Source: WHSM01 sp050701635 (GTDB lineage Bacteria; Actinomycetota; Actinomycetes; Mycobacteriales; Micromonosporaceae). From it: a stretch of DNA of 20,791 bases. A program made the translations under genes and the position numbers. Below are positions 7,168-14,435 of this stretch, one piece after another; within the stretch, counting starts at the first letter, position 1, and the number at the start of each line of letters is the position of its first letter. The stretch covers positions 1-20,791 of the forward strand of contig JBOGDF010000051.1 in NCBI GenBank assembly GCA_050701635.1, read 5' to 3'. The notes beneath the pieces are model-generated. The model did no database searches, was not told the DNA's origin, and worked only from the letters and a program-made list of their open reading frames with translations.

Positions 7168-8376
7168 ATGACCCAGACAGCCGAGGCGGTACGCAGCATC
7201 GACGTGGGCGCGCTGCCCACCCGGTACGCCCGTGGCTGGCACTGCCTGGGGCTCGCCGACCGGTACCGGGACGGCAAGCCGCACGCTGTGGAGGCGTTCG
7301 GCAGCAAGCTGGTGGTGTTCGCCGACTCGGGCGGCGAGCTGCATGTGCTGGACGCGTACTGCCGGCACATGGGCGGCGACCTGTCACAGGGCAGCATCAA
7401 GGGTGACAACGTGGCCTGCCCGTTCCACGACTGGCGCTGGTCCGGAAACGGCCGCTGCGCGGAGATCCCGTACGCCAAGCGGATCCCGCTCCGGGCCCGG
7501 ACCCGGTCCTGGCTCACCCTCGAGGAGAACCGTCAGCTCTTCGTCTGGCACGACCCGCAGGGCAACCCGCCGCCGCCGGAGATCGCGATCCCGCGGGTGG
7601 ACGCGGCGTTCTCCGACGAGTGGAGCGACTGGACCTGGGACACCGTACGGATCGACGGCTCCAACTGCCGCGAGATCATCGACAACATGGTCGACATGGC
7701 CCACTTCTACTACATCCACTACGCGTTCCCGACGTACTTCAAGAACGTGTTCGAGGGCCACATCGCCACCCAGTACCTCAACTCCCGCGGCCGTCCCGAC
7801 GTCGGCGGGAAGTCCAACTACTCCGGCGAGGACAACACGCTGCGCTCCGAGGCGTCGTACTACGGCCCGGCGTACATGATCAACTACCTGTGGAGCGACT
7901 TCCACGGTACGGAGATCGAGACCGTACTGATCAACTGCCACTACCCGATCACCCCGGACGCGTTCCTGCTGCAGTGGGGCGTGACCGTGAAGAAGCTGCC
8001 CGGACTCTCACGCGAGCAGGCCGACAAGGTCGCGGGGAAGCTGGCTCGCAGCTTCGGGGTCGGGTTCCTGCAGGACGTGGAGATCTGGCGTAACAAGACC
8101 AAGATCGACAACCCGCTGCTGTGCGAGGAGGACGGCCCGGTCTACCAGCTCCGCCGCTGGTACGAGCAGTTCTACGTCGACATCGAGGACGTCACCGACG
8201 ACATGACGCAGCGGTTCGAGTTCGAGGTCGACACCACCCGCGCGGTCGAGGTCTGGGAGCAGGAGGTCGCCGACAACCTCGCCCGCGCCCGGACCGCGTC
8301 GGGCTCAGCAGCGGGGGCGGCGCCGGCTGCGTCGGGGTCGGCGGCGGTGCCGCCTGGGGCTGAGGCGGCGCCGTGA
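7168..8376 (+). CDS. kshA: KshA, oxygenase of 3-ketosteroid 9alpha-hydroxylase
   Basis: The 402-residue Rieske non-heme iron oxygenase hydroxylates C9 of AD/ADD, which with Delta1-dehydrogenation opens ring B. The Rieske [2Fe-2S] ligands are C65, H67 (CRH) and C84, H87 (CPFH). Mononuclear iron ligands are H179 and H184 in DMAHFYYIH with D303 in LQDVEIW, and the bridging aspartate is D176. ATG 7168 is chosen because AGGAGGGG lies at 7156-7163; the frame is open upstream but would cross the operator. The C-terminus ends in an Ala/Gly/Ser/Pro-rich tail of about 30 residues (372-402). Electrons come from KshB, encoded two genes downstream. The stop overlaps the next ORF's start (GTGA). Confidence 0.96.
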   Translation: MTQTAEAVRSIDVGALPTRYARGWHCLGLADRYRDGKPHAVEAFGSKLVVFADSGGELHVLDAYCRHMGGDLSQGSIKGDNVACPFHDWRWSGNGRCAEIPYAKRIPLRARTRSWLTLEENRQLFVWHDPQGNPPPPEIAIPRVDAAFSDEWSDWTWDTVRIDGSNCREIIDNMVDMAHFYYIHYAFPTYFKNVFEGHIATQYLNSRGRPDVGGKSNYSGEDNTLRSEASYYGPAYMINYLWSDFHGTEIETVLINCHYPITPDAFLLQWGVTVKKLPGLSREQADKVAGKLARSFGVGFLQDVEIWRNKTKIDNPLLCEEDGPVYQLRRWYEQFYVDIEDVTDDMTQRFEFEVDTTRAVEVWEQEVADNLARARTASGSAAGAAPAASGSAAVPPGAEAAP

Positions 8377-8699
8377 CGCGTCCGGAGACCGCGGCTGACC
8401 AGCGGCTTTACCTGGCCGACGGGCTCCAGCCGCTGCGCTGCCGGGCCTGCGGGGCGCGCGTACTGGTGAAGAAGCACAGTTTGCGGCACACCAGCATCCA
8501 GTGGCTGTCGTCCCCGGCGACCGACTGCCCGGAGTTCGCCGCGGCGGGCGTGCCGAGCGCGCTGGTCGCCGGCTGCGGCAAGCTGCGCGAAAGCATCGAG
8601 GCGGCGGTACGCGACGGCACGCTGGTGCTCTCGCCCGGCCCACCCGAGACGACCGTCCCGCCGGAGCCGGCTTCCCCGGCGGAGGTGGCCGATGGCTGA
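8373..8699 (+). CDS. Small conserved-looking cysteine-containing protein between kshA and kshB
   Basis: The 108-residue ORF is translationally locked into the ksh operon: its GTG start overlaps the kshA stop (GTGA) and its end overlaps the kshB start by 8 bases. It has C23-x2-C26 (LRCRACGARV), then KKHSLRHTSIQW (34-44), C52 (DCPEF) and C68 (GCGKL). This four-cysteine pattern could bind zinc or an iron-sulfur cluster. A disordered proline-rich C-terminus follows. In M. tuberculosis an uncharacterised gene (Rv3527) also follows kshA, so orthology is possible but I cannot confirm it from sequence alone. No enzymatic function is recognised. A role in KshAB assembly or electron transfer is speculation from context. 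Confidence 0.8.
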   Translation: MTRPETAADQRLYLADGLQPLRCRACGARVLVKKHSLRHTSIQWLSSPATDCPEFAAAGVPSALVAGCGKLRESIEAAVRDGTLVLSPGPPETTVPPEPASPAEVADG

Positions 8700-9693
8700 G
8701 CCGATGACCGTACGGGTGGCCGAGGTGATCGCCGAGACCGACGAGGCGCACTCGCTGGTGCTGGACGCCGACTTCACGTACAAGCCGGGGCAGTTCGTCA
8801 CCGTACGGATCCCGGATCGCGACCTGGCCCGGTGCTACTCGCTGTGCAGCTCGCCGTACCTGGACGAGCGCCCGAAGATCACCGTGAAGCGGATCCCCGA
8901 CGGGCACGGCTCGCACTGGATCTGCGACAACGTCACCGCCGGTACGGAGCTGGAGCTGCTGCCGCCGGCGGGCACGTTCACGCCCCGGTCGTACCACCAC
9001 GACCTGCTGCTGTTCGCCGGCGGCAGCGGGATCACGCCGGTGATGTCGATCGTCAAGTCCGCGCTGGTACGCGGCACCGGAAAACTCCGCCTGGTGTACG
9101 CCAACCGCGACGAGCATTCTGTGATCTTCGCGTCCGAGCTGGCGGCCCTGGCGGCGGCGCATCCCGATCGGCTCGTGGTGACGCACTGGCTGGAGTCGGT
9201 GCAAGGACTGCCGTCCGAGCCGGCGCTGCAGGCGCTGGCGGCGCCGTTCACGGCGTACGACGCGTTCGTGTGCGGGCCGGGGCCGTTCATGGACGCGGTG
9301 ACGCATGCGTTGCGCGCGCTCGGCGTACCCAGGCCAAGGATTTTCGTGGAACGCTTCGTGTCGCTGGACGACAACCCGTTCGCGGCACCTGCCCAGCCGG
9401 CGGCGAGTGGTGAGACCGCGAGCGTCGACATAGACCTCGATGGGCAGACCCACCAGCTGGAGTGGCCCACCAACCGCAAACTGCTCGACGTGATGCTCGA
9501 CGCCGGCCTCGACGCCCCGTTCTCCTGTCGGCAAGGCGTCTGCAGCGCCTGCGCCTGCCGCCTCCTCACCGGCGAGGTCAAAATGCTCAACAACGAAGTC
9601 CTAGAAGAAGAGGACCTCGCCGACGGCTACATCCTCGCCTGCCAGTCCCTCCCCCTCACCCCCACCGCCCGCATCACCTACCGCCCGGAGTAG
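8692..9693 (+). CDS. kshB: KshB, ferredoxin reductase of 3-ketosteroid 9alpha-hydroxylase
   Basis: The 333-residue protein passes electrons from NAD(P)H through FAD and a [2Fe-2S] cluster to KshA. Domains in order are an FAD-binding barrel with RCYSLCSSP (47-55), an NAD-binding domain with AGGSGITPVMS (109-119) and CGPGPFM (194-200), and a C-terminal plant-type ferredoxin domain (about 244-333). Cluster ligands are C279, C284, C287 and C317 (C-x4-C-x2-C ... C). ATG 8692 follows GGAGG at 8681-8685 and overlaps the preceding small ORF. It is the last gene of the kshA operon, followed immediately by a GC-rich hairpin at 9694-9712. A related oxygenase reductase such as HmpA/PaaE is possible by family, but the context strongly favours KshB. 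Confidence 0.93.
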   Translation: MAEPMTVRVAEVIAETDEAHSLVLDADFTYKPGQFVTVRIPDRDLARCYSLCSSPYLDERPKITVKRIPDGHGSHWICDNVTAGTELELLPPAGTFTPRSYHHDLLLFAGGSGITPVMSIVKSALVRGTGKLRLVYANRDEHSVIFASELAALAAAHPDRLVVTHWLESVQGLPSEPALQALAAPFTAYDAFVCGPGPFMDAVTHALRALGVPRPRIFVERFVSLDDNPFAAPAQPAASGETASVDIDLDGQTHQLEWPTNRKLLDVMLDAGLDAPFSCRQGVCSACACRLLTGEVKMLNNEVLEEEDLADGYILACQSLPLTPTARITYRPE

Positions 9694-9712
9694 CCGGGCC
9701 CTCCGGGCCCGG
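9694..9712. terminator. GC-rich hairpin directly after the kshB stop
   Basis: CCGGGCCC at 9694-9701 pairs perfectly with GGGCCCGG at 9705-9712 around a three-base loop (TCC). It begins at the first base after the TAG stop. There is no T-run, so it could be a GC-type actinobacterial terminator or an mRNA 3'-end stabiliser. Confidence 0.5.
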
Positions 9713-9734
9713 CCCGGGCCGGCCCGGCACGGCG

Positions 9735-9807
9735 CACTTGGGAGGGTGAGAGCACCTCGACACGCCGACGATGACGGCGTGTCGCCGTGCCGCCAACCGC
9801 CCAAGTG
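9735..9807. repeat. Inverted-repeat element in the kshB/hsaF convergent gap
   Basis: The ends CACTTGGG (9735-9742) and CCCAAGTG (9800-9807) are inverted copies. Inside lies a perfect 9-bp stem, GACACGCCG (9759-9767) with CGGCGTGTC (9775-9783), around a 7-base loop; this may act as a bidirectional terminator for the two convergent operons. An alternative pairing of GGCACGGCG near 9727 with CGCCGTGCC (9783-9791) also exists. The terminal sequence CCCAAGTGGGG also occurs at 16014-16024 and, inverted, near 15947. Confidence 0.6.
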
Positions 9808-9814
9808 GGGAGGC

Positions 9815-10852
9815 CTACTCGCGGGCGAGCTCGAGGGCGATGTCGATGAGTTGGTCTTCTTGGCCGCCGACGAGCTTGCGGTGGCCGGCGCGGAGGAGGA
9901 TTTCGGGGGCGGAGACGCCGTAGCGGCCGGCGGCGGCGTACGCGTGCTTCAGGAAGCTGGAGTAGACGCCGGCGTACCCCATCATCAGCGCCATCCGGTC
10001 GAGCTTGCACTCCTCGGGCATCGCGGGGAGCACGACGTCCTCGGCGGCGTCGGCGATCGCGAAGAAGTCGATCCCGGTGGTGATCGACAGCTTGTCGCAG
10101 ACGCCGACGAACGCCTCCACCGGCGTGTTGCCGGCGCCGGCGCCGAACCGCCGGGTGGAGCCGTCGATCTGCAGCGCGCCGGCGCGGACCGCGTACACCG
10201 AGTTGGCGACGCCGAGGCCGAGGTTCTCGTGGCCGTGGAAGCCGACCTGGGCGGCGTCGCCCAGCTCCGTGACCAGCGCGGACACCCGGTCGGCGACCTG
10301 GTCGAGGACGAGCGCGCCGGCGGAGTCGACCACGTACACGCACTGGCAGCCGGCGTCGGCCATGATCCTGGCCTGCTTCGCCAGCGCCTCGGGCGGCTGC
10401 GAGTGGGCCATCATCAGGAAGCCGACCGTCTCCAGCCCGAGCTCGCGGGCCAGCCCGAAGTGCTGCACCGAGATGTCGGCCTCGGTGCAGTGGGTGGCGA
10501 TCCGGCAGATCCCGGCGCCGTTGTCCTGGGCGGCGCGGATGTCGTCCTTGACCCCGACCCCTGGCAGCATCAGCACCGCGATCTTCGCTCGCCGCGCGGT
10601 CTCGGCGGCGAGCGTGATCAGCTCCTGCTCCGGCGTCTTCGAGAACCCGTACGTGAACGACGAGCCGCCCAGCCCGTCGCCGTGCGTCACCTCGATCACC
10701 GGTACGCCCGCCCCGTCCAGCGCGGCGACGATCGAGCGCACCTCGTCGGCGGTGAACTGGTGCCGCTTGTGATGTGAGCCGTCCCGCAGCGAGGTGTCGG
10801 TGATCCGGATGTCGGCGTCGTTGGAGAACACCACGGTGTCAGAGAACGGCAT
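9815..10852 (-). CDS. hsaF: HsaF, 4-hydroxy-2-oxohexanoate (4-hydroxy-2-oxovalerate) aldolase
   Basis: The 345-residue DRE-TIM-barrel class II aldolase splits 4-hydroxy-2-oxohexanoate into pyruvate and propanal, which is channelled to HsaG. The metal- and substrate-binding motif TDTSLRDGSHHKRHQ (18-32) contains R23, D24 and the catalytic-base candidate H27. The HGHEN motif (206-210) supplies the other metal-ligand histidines H206 and H208. Length fits the family (about 340-346). ATG 10852 lies 14 bases inside the hsaG 3' end and has an AGGAGG upstream, a coupling that fits the physical HsaF-HsaG complex. It is last in the minus-strand hsaE-G-F operon and converges on kshB. Confidence 0.95.
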   Translation of the reverse strand: MPFSDTVVFSNDADIRITDTSLRDGSHHKRHQFTADEVRSIVAALDGAGVPVIEVTHGDGLGGSSFTYGFSKTPEQELITLAAETARRAKIAVLMLPGVGVKDDIRAAQDNGAGICRIATHCTEADISVQHFGLARELGLETVGFLMMAHSQPPEALAKQARIMADAGCQCVYVVDSAGALVLDQVADRVSALVTELGDAAQVGFHGHENLGLGVANSVYAVRAGALQIDGSTRRFGAGAGNTPVEAFVGVCDKLSITTGIDFFAIADAAEDVVLPAMPEECKLDRMALMMGYAGVYSSFLKHAYAAAGRYGVSAPEILLRAGHRKLVGGQEDQLIDIALELARE

Positions 10853-11759
10853 CGGCTGCCTCCTGCGGGTCCGGCGCGGCGGCGGGGCCCCGCGCGGCGA
10901 TCGCTTCGCCGACCCGTGCCGCGGCGGCAGTCATGATGTCGAGGTTGCCGGCGTACGCCGGGAGGAAGTCACCGGCGCCTGCCACCTCGACGAAGATGCT
11001 GACCCGGGCCGGCGCCGCGCCCACCGGGTCGTCGAACTGCGGCTCGGACAGCAGCCGGTAGCCCGGCACGTACTCCGCGACCTCCGCCGCGACCGCCGCG
11101 ATCGAGGCGGCGATCGCGGCCCGGTCGGCGTCCGGCGGGATCGCGCAGAAGATGGTGTCCCGCATGATCATCGGAGGATCCGCGGGGTTGAGCACGATGA
11201 TCGCTTTGCCGCGCGTCGCGCCCCCGATCACCTCGATGCCCTTCGCGGTGGTACGCGTGAACTCGTCGATGTTCGCCCTGGTCCCCGGCCCGGCGGAGGC
11301 CGAGGCGACGGTGGCGACTATCTCGGCATAGGGCACGGGTACGACCCTCGAGACGGCATACACCATCGGGATCGTGGCCTGGCCGCCACAGGTGATCAGG
11401 TTGATGTTCGGTGCGTCCAGGTGCTCGGCCAGGTTGACCGGCGGGATCACGTACGGGCCGAGCGCGGCCGGGGTCAGGTCGACGGCGCGGATGCCGGCGG
11501 CTTGGTATTTCGGCGCGTTGGCGCGGTGCACCGAGGCGGAGGTGGCCTCGAAGACCAGCTCGGGGCGCTCGTCCTGCGCCAGCAGCCAGTCGACACCGTC
11601 CGTGGTCGTCTCGACCCCGAGCGACGCCGCCCGGCGCAGCCCCTCGCTGGCGGGGTCGATGCCGACCATCCACCGCGGCTCCAGCACCGCCGAACGCAGC
11701 AGCTTGTAGAGCAGGTCGGTGCCGATGTTGCCCGACCCGACGATGGCGACCGTGCGCAT
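10839..11759 (-). CDS. hsaG: HsaG, propanal/acetaldehyde dehydrogenase (CoA-acylating)
   Basis: The 306-residue NAD-dependent acylating aldehyde dehydrogenase converts propanal from HsaF to propionyl-CoA. The Rossmann motif VGSGNIGTDL (7-16) is at the N-terminus and the catalytic cysteine is C124 in INLITCGGQATIP. ATG 11759 is chosen because known family members start at this Rossmann strand and a GGAG lies upstream. A longer version from ATG 11834 (MNEATASEHRRP..., 25 extra residues) is also open and its ATG overlaps the hsaE stop (ATGA), but those residues are encoded by an interspersed repeat. It overlaps hsaF by 14 bases, consistent with the two-enzyme channelling complex. Confidence 0.94.
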   Translation of the reverse strand: MRTVAIVGSGNIGTDLLYKLLRSAVLEPRWMVGIDPASEGLRRAASLGVETTTDGVDWLLAQDERPELVFEATSASVHRANAPKYQAAGIRAVDLTPAALGPYVIPPVNLAEHLDAPNINLITCGGQATIPMVYAVSRVVPVPYAEIVATVASASAGPGTRANIDEFTRTTAKGIEVIGGATRGKAIIVLNPADPPMIMRDTIFCAIPPDADRAAIAASIAAVAAEVAEYVPGYRLLSEPQFDDPVGAAPARVSIFVEVAGAGDFLPAYAGNLDIMTAAAARVGEAIAARGPAAAPDPQEAADAVL

Positions 11760-11833
11760 GGCTCGGCTCCGCCGCTCGCTCCGCTCCTCGGCCCTGGCGG
11801 GCCTGCGATGCTCACTCGCTGTCGCCTCGTTCA
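11760..11833. repeat. GC-rich interspersed repeat between hsaE and hsaG
   Basis: Read on the minus strand from the hsaE TGA, it contains AGCGAGTGAGCATCGCAG and GAGGAGCGGAGCGAGC, both also found in the 80-bp unit at 421-500. The middle differs: GGCCCGCCAGGGCC replaces the AGCGAGCGCAGCGAGC block. It carries the ribosome binding site region of hsaG and remains open in the hsaG frame. Confidence 0.85.
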
Positions 11834-12622
11834 TCCGGCGCTCCCTTCACAGGTCAACGTGACATTGCCGAGGCCGGTGAACTCGCCGCGGAACACCTCG
11901 CCGGGGCGTACGTCGTACGCCCGGGTGCAGGAGCCCGGCAGGATCACGTGGCCGGCTTTGAGCTGCACGCCGAAGCTCGCCACCTTGCGGGCCAGCCAGG
12001 CCACAGAGGTCACCGGGTTGCCGAGCACCGCGTCGGAGCGACCGGTCGCCAGCAGCTCGTCGCCGCAGTAGAGCGCCACGTCGATCGCGGTCAGATCGAG
12101 GTCGGACGGCTTCACCCGAGCCTCGCCGAGCACGAACCCGGCGGACGACGCGTTGTCCGAGATGGTGTCGGCGAGCGCGATCGTCCAGTCCCGGATCCGG
12201 GAGTCGATCAGCTCCAGCGCGGGCGCCACCGCCTCGGTGGCGGCGAGTACGTCGTCCTCGGTGCAGCCCTCGCCGGGCAGGTCGGCGCCGAGGATGAACC
12301 CGACCTCCGGCTCCACCCGTGGGAAGCAGTATCGGGTGACGTCTGCCGGGCCGGTGACCCGCATGTCGTCGAGCAGGTGCCCGTAGTCGGGCTCGTCCAC
12401 GCCCATCATCTGCTGCATCGCCGCGCTGGACAGGCCGACCTTGTGCCCGATCACGGTCGCCCCGCCCGCCACCCGCCGTGCGATGTTGAGCAGCTGGATC
12501 TGGTACGCGTCCGCGGCGCCGATCCCCTCGTACCGGCCGACCAGCGGGGCGATCGGTACGCGGTCGCGTTCGGCGGCGTACAGCTCGTCGGCGATCTGTC
12601 GCTGCGTCGCGGCGGTCAGCAT
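11831..12622 (-). CDS. hsaE: HsaE, 2-hydroxyhexa-2,4-dienoate hydratase
   Basis: The 263-residue member of the MhpD/HpcG hydratase-decarboxylase family hydrates the C6 dienoate released by HsaD to 4-hydroxy-2-oxohexanoate. Family motifs are IGHKVGLSSAAMQQMMGVDEP (58-78, with K61), the metal-ligand region RVEPEVGF (102-109, E104 and E106) and ALELIDSRI (135-143, E137). Length is typical (about 260). ATG 12622 is preceded by GGGAGG. It is the first gene of the hsaE-G-F operon, divergent from kstD. A degenerate KstR-like sequence lies at 12638-12651 and a perfect one at 12717-12730. Confidence 0.95.
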   Translation of the reverse strand: MLTAATQRQIADELYAAERDRVPIAPLVGRYEGIGAADAYQIQLLNIARRVAGGATVIGHKVGLSSAAMQQMMGVDEPDYGHLLDDMRVTGPADVTRYCFPRVEPEVGFILGADLPGEGCTEDDVLAATEAVAPALELIDSRIRDWTIALADTISDNASSAGFVLGEARVKPSDLDLTAIDVALYCGDELLATGRSDAVLGNPVTSVAWLARKVASFGVQLKAGHVILPGSCTRAYDVRPGEVFRGEFTGLGNVTLTCEGSAG

Positions 12623-12637
12623 GGCGACCTCCCTACC

Positions 12638-12651
12638 GAGAACGTGTTGCC
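12638..12651. promoter_or_regulatory. Degenerate KstR-like half-conserved operator (hsaE side)
   Basis: GAGAACGTGTTGCC keeps the AACNNGTT core of the KstR motif but lacks the outer T and A. It sits 15 bases before the hsaE start, with its centre 79 bp from that of the perfect site at 12717-12730. It may be a weak second site or chance. Confidence 0.4.
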
Positions 12652-12716
12652 GGTTTGACGGGCTCGCACGCGGCTATGCCGCAGGAAATCGGGCATGGCG
12701 CGTACCATCGCAAAAC

Positions 12717-12730
12717 TATAACCTGTTCTA
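12717..12730. promoter_or_regulatory. KstR-type operator (kstD/hsaE divergent region)
   Basis: TATAACCTGTTCTA fits TNNAACNNGTTNNA at every fixed base. It lies 19 bases before the kstD GTG, close enough to overlap a promoter or transcript start. It could also control hsaE in the other direction. Confidence 0.85.
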
Positions 12731-12749
12731 AAGATGAGCGGGAGGTGCG

Positions 12750-14420
12750 GTGGACGACGTCGAGTACGACCTGGTCGTGGTGGGCAGCGGCGCGGCCGGG
12801 ATGACCGCCGCGCTGACCGCCGCGCACCACGGGCTGCGGCCGCTGCTGATCGAGAAGGCGCCGGCGTACGGGGGCTCCACCGCGCGGTCCGGCGGTGGCG
12901 TCTGGGCGCCCGGCAACGAGGTGCTGGCGCGCGCCGGCGTCCGGGAGGAGCCCGGCCAGGCGCGGCGCTACCTGGCGCACATCGTCGGCGACGACTCCCC
13001 GGCCGCGCTGCAGGAGGCGTTCCTGGCACACGCGCCCGCGATGCTGTCGTTCGTGCTGGCGCACAGCCCGGTGCGGTTCGCCTGGGTGCCCCGCTACTCC
13101 GACTACCACCCCGAGGCGCCCGGCGGCAGCGCCCGGGGACGCAGCATCGAGCCGCGCCCGCTCGACGCGCGCCGGCTCGGGCCGCACCGCGCCGAGCTGC
13201 AGCGGCCGTACCTGAAGGCGCCCACCGGGGTGGTGGTGACGCAGGCCGACTACCGGTGGCTGAACCTGGTGGCGCGCCACCCACGCGGGCTGCTGCGCTC
13301 GATCCGGGTCGCCGCCCGGCGGGCGCTGTGTCTGGCCACCCGGCGCGAGCTGCTCACCATGGGGCAGGCGCTCTCCGGTGGGCTGCGGGTCGCGCTGGCC
13401 GACGCCGGCGTACCGGTGTGGCTGGACACCCCGCTGGTGTCGCTGCGGGTCGAGGACGGCCGGGTGACCGGGGTGGAAGCGATGCGCGACGGAGGCCGGA
13501 CGACACTCCGCGCCCGGTACGGGGTCGTGCTCACCAGCGGCGGCTTCGAACACAACGAACGGATGCGCAAGGAGCACCAGCGGGAGCCGATCGGCACCGA
13601 GTGGACGGTCGGCGTACCGGAGAACACCGGCGACGGGATCGAGGCCGGGATCGCGCTCGGCGCGGCGGTCGACGTGATGGACGACGCGTGGTGGGGCCCG
13701 TCGATCCCGCTGCCGCGCGGCCCCTACTTCTGCCTCGCCGAGCGCAACCTGCCGGGCTGCATTCTGGTCAACGCCGACGCCCAGCGGTACGTCAACGAGT
13801 CCGCGCCGTACGTCGACGCCGTACACGCCATGTACGGCCCCGGCTCCGGGCCGGCGGCCAACCTCCCCAGCTGGCTGATCGCCGACCAGCGCTACCGGGA
13901 CCGGTACCTGTTCGCCGGGCGCGGCCCCAGGCAGCCATTCCCCCGCAGCTGGTACGACCACGGCACCGTGACTCGCGCGTCCACCTTGCGCGACCTGGCC
14001 GGCGCGATCGGCGTCGACCCGGACGCACTGCGGGACACCGTCGAGCGGTTCAACGGATTCGCCCGGCGCGGTGTCGACTCCGATTTCCGGCGCGGTGAGT
14101 CCGCGTACGACCACTACTACGGCGACCCGCGCCACAAGCCGAACCCGTGCCTCGGCGTGATCGACAAGCCCCCGTTCTACGCGGTGAAGATCGTGCCCGG
14201 CGACCTGGGCACCAAGGGCGGCCTGGTCACCGACCCGCACGCCCGCGTCCTCCGTAACGACGGCACGGTCATCGACGGCCTGTACGCCGCCGGCAACGCC
14301 GCCGCACCCGTGATGGGCCGTACGTACGCCGGCCCCGGCGCCACCATCGGCCCCGCCATGACCTTCGGCTACCTCGCCGCCCTCCACATCGCCGCCGCCG
14401 CAGACCGGCCCGTCACGTAG
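12750..14420 (+). CDS. kstD: KstD, 3-ketosteroid Delta1-dehydrogenase
   Basis: The 556-residue FAD flavoprotein introduces the C1-C2 double bond into 3-ketosteroid ring A, converting AD to ADD or 9-OHAD to the unstable 9-OH-ADD. The dinucleotide-binding motif VVVGSGAAGMTAAL is at residues 9-22, followed by GGSTARSGGGVWAPGN (41-56). Catalytic tyrosine candidates are Y119 in RYSDYHPEAPGG, Y326 in GPYFCLAE and Y477 in PPFYAVKIVPGDLGTKGG; the last motif also holds the conserved glycine region. A C-terminal FAD motif follows (GLYAAGNAA and GRTYAGPGATIGPAMTFGY). GTG 12750 follows GGGAGG at 12740-12745. Related Delta4-dehydrogenases share the fold, so a KstD paralogue with different ring saturation preference is possible. 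It converges on ltp2 with only 7 bases between. Confidence 0.93.
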   Translation: MDDVEYDLVVVGSGAAGMTAALTAAHHGLRPLLIEKAPAYGGSTARSGGGVWAPGNEVLARAGVREEPGQARRYLAHIVGDDSPAALQEAFLAHAPAMLSFVLAHSPVRFAWVPRYSDYHPEAPGGSARGRSIEPRPLDARRLGPHRAELQRPYLKAPTGVVVTQADYRWLNLVARHPRGLLRSIRVAARRALCLATRRELLTMGQALSGGLRVALADAGVPVWLDTPLVSLRVEDGRVTGVEAMRDGGRTTLRARYGVVLTSGGFEHNERMRKEHQREPIGTEWTVGVPENTGDGIEAGIALGAAVDVMDDAWWGPSIPLPRGPYFCLAERNLPGCILVNADAQRYVNESAPYVDAVHAMYGPGSGPAANLPSWLIADQRYRDRYLFAGRGPRQPFPRSWYDHGTVTRASTLRDLAGAIGVDPDALRDTVERFNGFARRGVDSDFRRGESAYDHYYGDPRHKPNPCLGVIDKPPFYAVKIVPGDLGTKGGLVTDPHARVLRNDGTVIDGLYAAGNAAAPVMGRTYAGPGATIGPAMTFGYLAALHIAAAADRPVT

Positions 14421-14435
14421 CGGCCCGTCACGTAG
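14406..14435. repeat. 15-bp tandem direct repeat spanning two convergent stop codons
   Basis: CGGCCCGTCACGTAG occurs twice without a gap at 14406-14420 and 14421-14435. The first copy ends with the kstD TAG stop. The second copy contains the reverse complement of the ltp2 TGA stop (14428-14430). The duplication thus forms the whole kstD/ltp2 junction. Confidence 0.9.

Noticed and set aside
12633..14387. Minus-strand open frame of 584 codons opposite kstD
   Set aside because: KstD on the other strand is unambiguous; the antisense translation is low-complexity and crosses the operator region.
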